From positions 1 through 14,904 of the forward strand of contig CAUTNH010000022.1 of NCBI GenBank assembly GCA_963540225.1: a stretch of DNA of 14,904 nt, read 5' to 3'. Under the pieces are notes generated by a model that searched no databases, was not told where the DNA came from, and saw only the letters and a program-made list of their open reading frames with translations. Below, in pieces: positions 12,578 to 14,904 of this stretch. Every line of letters begins with the position of its first letter. The first letter of the stretch is position 1. Origin of the DNA: CAUTNH01 sp963540225 (GTDB lineage Bacteria > Bacillota_I > Bacilli_A > Acholeplasmatales > Acholeplasmataceae). The position numbers were made by a program, and so were the translations under genes.

Positions 12578-14164
12578 TTATATTAGTTTAACTATATCAA
12601 ATCCGATTACCGCAACCATTAAAGCAAGTAGAATAAAAAACATTATTATATTTACTCTTGATTCGATTTTTTTTGATATTTTTCTACCTGATAATGTTTC
12701 AATTATTAAAAACATTATTCTTCCACCATCAAGAGCAGGAATTGGTAAAAGATTTAAAAATCCTATATTTATACTTAAAAAGGCAATTAAAAAAAGTAAA
12801 TCAGTAAAACTTCTCTGCCTTGCTCTTTGAACAAGCGAAAATATTCCAACAGGACCTGATAAATCAGTAATCCCAATACCACTTGTTGTATCAAATAATG
12901 ACTTAATAGTATCAAGTGTTCTTCTTGTTATCTTCCACATAGTTTTTATACTTGCCTCAACAGAATAGAAAAAATCAAAACTTCCTTTTGCAGAAATACC
13001 AAGCGATATTTGATAAAGTGGTGCACCTTGCTCTTTTAAAACTTTTTCAGAAATTAGTTTTATTTTTTTACTTGTTGTTTTAATCTCACCTTTATCATTT
13101 TTATATGTTATATTTATCTCGACTAATTTACCATCTTTTAAATAATCGTTAACTGCCTTTATTGCATCTTTCCAAGTTTTAACTTCTCTATTTCCTATTT
13201 TAACTATCTTATAGCCAGGCTTTATTTCTTTTTTTAATCCTTTATGAAATTTACCTACAACAACTTCTTCCATACTTTCATAATTTTCATTAGTTAAGCC
13301 TATGCTTGTTATACTTATTCTAGGATTTAGTAAAACTTCTTTATAATCGTTTGTGCTAGTTTTAAATTTAAGCTTATATTTATTTTTAATATTATCGATA
13401 TTTGAAAGATATTTGTTAAGTGCATAAAATCCATCAGTTTCATTTATTTCATGACCATCAATTTCAACAAGTCGATCACCTCTTCTTATTCCCATATTTT
13501 TTAGGCTTTCACTTACAAAACTTTCACTATATCCAAGTCTATTAGTATTTACTGGTTTTCCGTTTATTAAAAAAACAAAAAAAAGTAAAAATAAAGCAAG
13601 TAAAAAATTCATCATTGGTCCTGCAAATAAAATTAAAAAACGAGGGAATTTTTCTTGTGCTTCAAAAGAACGTGATTTAGTGGCGTTTTGCTCTTTTTTA
13701 TTTTTTAAAAAAACATACTCCATTTTAGGATTTATATAATATCTATATAATTTATCCTCAGATGTTTTAATTGTTATATATAATCTTTTACTATCATCAT
13801 AAGTATTAAAATACTCAACAGAACCTGTAATATCTGCATGCTTAAATTTATCAGGATCAAGTATAACTTCTTTAACCCAGTTTTTACTATCAAGAATAAG
13901 TCCTACTCTCTCACCTTTTACTAAATAACTTGATGCCTCATCTTCGCCAGCCATCGCAGCATATCCTCCAAAAGGAATTGCTCTAATAGAAAATCTTGTC
14001 TCTTTTTCTGCTTTTTTCTTTGTATAAATTGCAGGTCCCATTCCAATTGAAAACTCAGAACATAAAACACCTGCTAGTTTAGCAGTAAAAAAATGTCCAA
14101 ATTCATGGATTGAAATTATTATGCCAAGAGATAAAATTAAAATTATTATATCTACTACTATCAA
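12578..14164 (-). CDS. rseP: Site-2 intramembrane zinc protease RseP/RasP
   Basis: This membrane metalloprotease cuts single-span proteins, such as anti-sigma factors, remnant signal peptides and cell-division proteins, within the membrane. The 528 residues show HEFGH (20-24) in helix 1 as zinc ligands and catalytic Glu21, FGGY (65-68), helix 2 beginning FAGPMMNF (180-187), two PDZ-like segments (GIRRGDRLVEIDGHEI near 225-240 and EIKPGYKIVKIGNREV near 313-328), and the third zinc ligand D479 in NLLPIPALDGGR, followed by a last helix. The extracytoplasmic part is longer than in B. subtilis RasP (about 420 residues in all). The start is TTG at 14164, supported by AAGGAG at 14172-14177 with seven bases spacing. 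It follows dxr by four bases, the usual order in Bacillota. Confidence 0.95.
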   Translation of the reverse strand: MIVVDIIILILSLGIIISIHEFGHFFTAKLAGVLCSEFSIGMGPAIYTKKKAEKETRFSIRAIPFGGYAAMAGEDEASSYLVKGERVGLILDSKNWVKEVILDPDKFKHADITGSVEYFNTYDDSKRLYITIKTSEDKLYRYYINPKMEYVFLKNKKEQNATKSRSFEAQEKFPRFLILFAGPMMNFLLALFLLFFVFLINGKPVNTNRLGYSESFVSESLKNMGIRRGDRLVEIDGHEINETDGFYALNKYLSNIDNIKNKYKLKFKTSTNDYKEVLLNPRISITSIGLTNENYESMEEVVVGKFHKGLKKEIKPGYKIVKIGNREVKTWKDAIKAVNDYLKDGKLVEINITYKNDKGEIKTTSKKIKLISEKVLKEQGAPLYQISLGISAKGSFDFFYSVEASIKTMWKITRRTLDTIKSLFDTTSGIGITDLSGPVGIFSLVQRARQRSFTDLLFLIAFLSINIGFLNLLPIPALDGGRIMFLIIETLSGRKISKKIESRVNIIMFFILLALMVAVIGFDIVKLI

Positions 14165-14168
14165 GTTA

Positions 14169-14904
14169 TTACTCCTTATATTTTGATGTTATTTCATTAT
14201 ATAAAAACTTACTTAATTTAATTATATCAACTATACTATATTTATAGTTTAGAAGATATTCTTCACCATTATTTAATACCTCTAGTATAATTTTTACTAT
14301 CTCATTATACTTTATTTTACCATTTATAAATAAATTAACTGCGGCCTGATTAGATGCAGTAAATAATGTGTTATATAATTTTCCTTTTTTAATTGCTTCT
14401 AAGCCAATGCTAAATAAGGGATATTTATTATAATCTAATTTATCAAATGTTAAAGAAGTCAAATCTATTTCACTAGTTTCAAAATTATAACTATAAGGTT
14501 CAGATAATGCAAGTAAAATAGGCTCAAACATATCATTTTTTGAAACATTTAATAAAATCCTATTATCTTTATAAACTACTCCCGCGTGAGCATTTGACTG
14601 CTTGTTTATTAAAACTTCTATTTTGTCATATTCAATATTAAAAAGATGATGTGCCTCGACTACTTCAAATACTTTATTTACCATAGTAGCAGAGTTTATT
14701 GTTATCTCTTTTCCCATCTTCCATGTAGGATGTTTTAAAACATCATTAACTTTTACATTACTAATTTTATCAATTGGATAATCTCTTAATGCACCACCAC
14801 TTGCTGTAATTATAACTTTTTTAATATTTTTACTATTGTTTAAAAGTAAAAATCTTAGTGCATAATGTTCACTATCAATTGGTATTATACATACTTTATT
14901 TTTT
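14169..14904 (-). CDS. dxr: 1-deoxy-D-xylulose 5-phosphate reductoisomerase, C-terminal two thirds
   Basis: DXR (IspC) makes 2-C-methyl-D-erythritol 4-phosphate with NADPH, the first committed step of the MEP isoprenoid pathway. The reading frame runs past the window end, so the Met at 14717 is internal: upstream of it the frame reads PIDSEH, TASGG and LKHPTWKMGKE, all DXR landmarks. Metal ligands D and E of DSE and the later E (SATMVNKVFEVVEA) are present, as is the HPxWxMG flap over the substrate. About 244 residues are seen; the NADPH domain of about 140 residues is outside. Several conserved places differ: SGGALR for SGGPFR, INKQS for IHPQS, and no DGS..AQ.G stretch. It is the first gene of the dxr-rseP-cupin run. 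Confidence 0.93.
   Translation of the reverse strand, partial: KNKVCIIPIDSEHYALRFLLLNNSKNIKKVIITASGGALRDYPIDKISNVKVNDVLKHPTWKMGKEITINSATMVNKVFEVVEAHHLFNIEYDKIEVLINKQSNAHAGVVYKDNRILLNVSKNDMFEPILLALSEPYSYNFETSEIDLTSLTFDKLDYNKYPLFSIGLEAIKKGKLYNTLFTASNQAAVNLFINGKIKYNEIVKIILEVLNNGEEYLLNYKYSIVDIIKLSKFLYNEITSKYKE

Noticed and set aside
14169..14717. A 182-residue protein starting at the Met at 14717
   Set aside because: The frame stays open to the window end and encodes conserved DXR motifs upstream (DSEH, TASGG, HPTW), so this Met is internal.

Overview
The window is strongly AT-rich chromosomal DNA from a bacterium that looks like a low-GC Bacillota, in the Bacilli, Erysipelotrichia or Mollicutes-like group. 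The evidence is strong AGGAGG ribosome binding sites, a textbook CcpA cre box, lipoprotein signal peptides, a dxr-rseP gene pair and U-tract terminators. TGA is not read as tryptophan: Trp is always TGG in the long genes, and one gene (the cupin) ends in TGA. All genes except trpS lie on the minus strand.

Region 1 (1-1260, minus). A secreted endo-beta-N-acetylglucosaminidase-type GH18 lipoprotein (EndoH-like) has its own sigma-A type promoter and a near-perfect cre box just upstream of the -35. It is followed, 11 nt after its stop, by a new gene that leaves the window after 14 codons. Region 2 (1161-3794, minus) is a decaying or accessory stretch. Bases 1258-1380 show nothing I recognise. After them come a 19-bp hairpin (1381-1420), a 50-codon small ORF broken by one frameshift (1438-1589), a GC-rich structured block containing a clear minus-strand terminator (1611-1710), and a DUF262/DUF1524 (GmrSD-like) restriction-type gene split by a 2-nt insertion at CCGCGG. 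Region 3 (3795-4984) has two divergent promoters and trpS on the plus strand. The trpS promoter is so close to the ATG that the mRNA is probably leaderless. trpS ends in a bidirectional terminator that also serves the convergent operon.

Region 4 (4983-12300, read right to left) is a tightly packed four-gene unit: a 710-residue protein fusing about 466 residues of membrane helices to an ABC ATPase, an ABC permease of the ISKEG/PF16949-like type, a signal-peptide protein of unknown function, and a 924-residue lipoprotein with an InlB-like repeat and a probable beta-helix. A strong ribosome binding site inside the fusion gene, directly before the ATPase, suggests that a free ATPase is also made. 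Region 5 (12301-14904) holds dxr (IspC, 5' end outside the window), the site-2 protease rseP/rasP and a small cupin, reading into region 4.

The most interesting unit is rseP-cupin-ABC-exported proteins. In B. subtilis the Ecs ABC transporter is needed for RasP function, so a RasP gene next to an unusual ABC exporter and two exported proteins may form one envelope system. That link is inference. I found no tRNA, rRNA, CRISPR array or complete insertion sequence.
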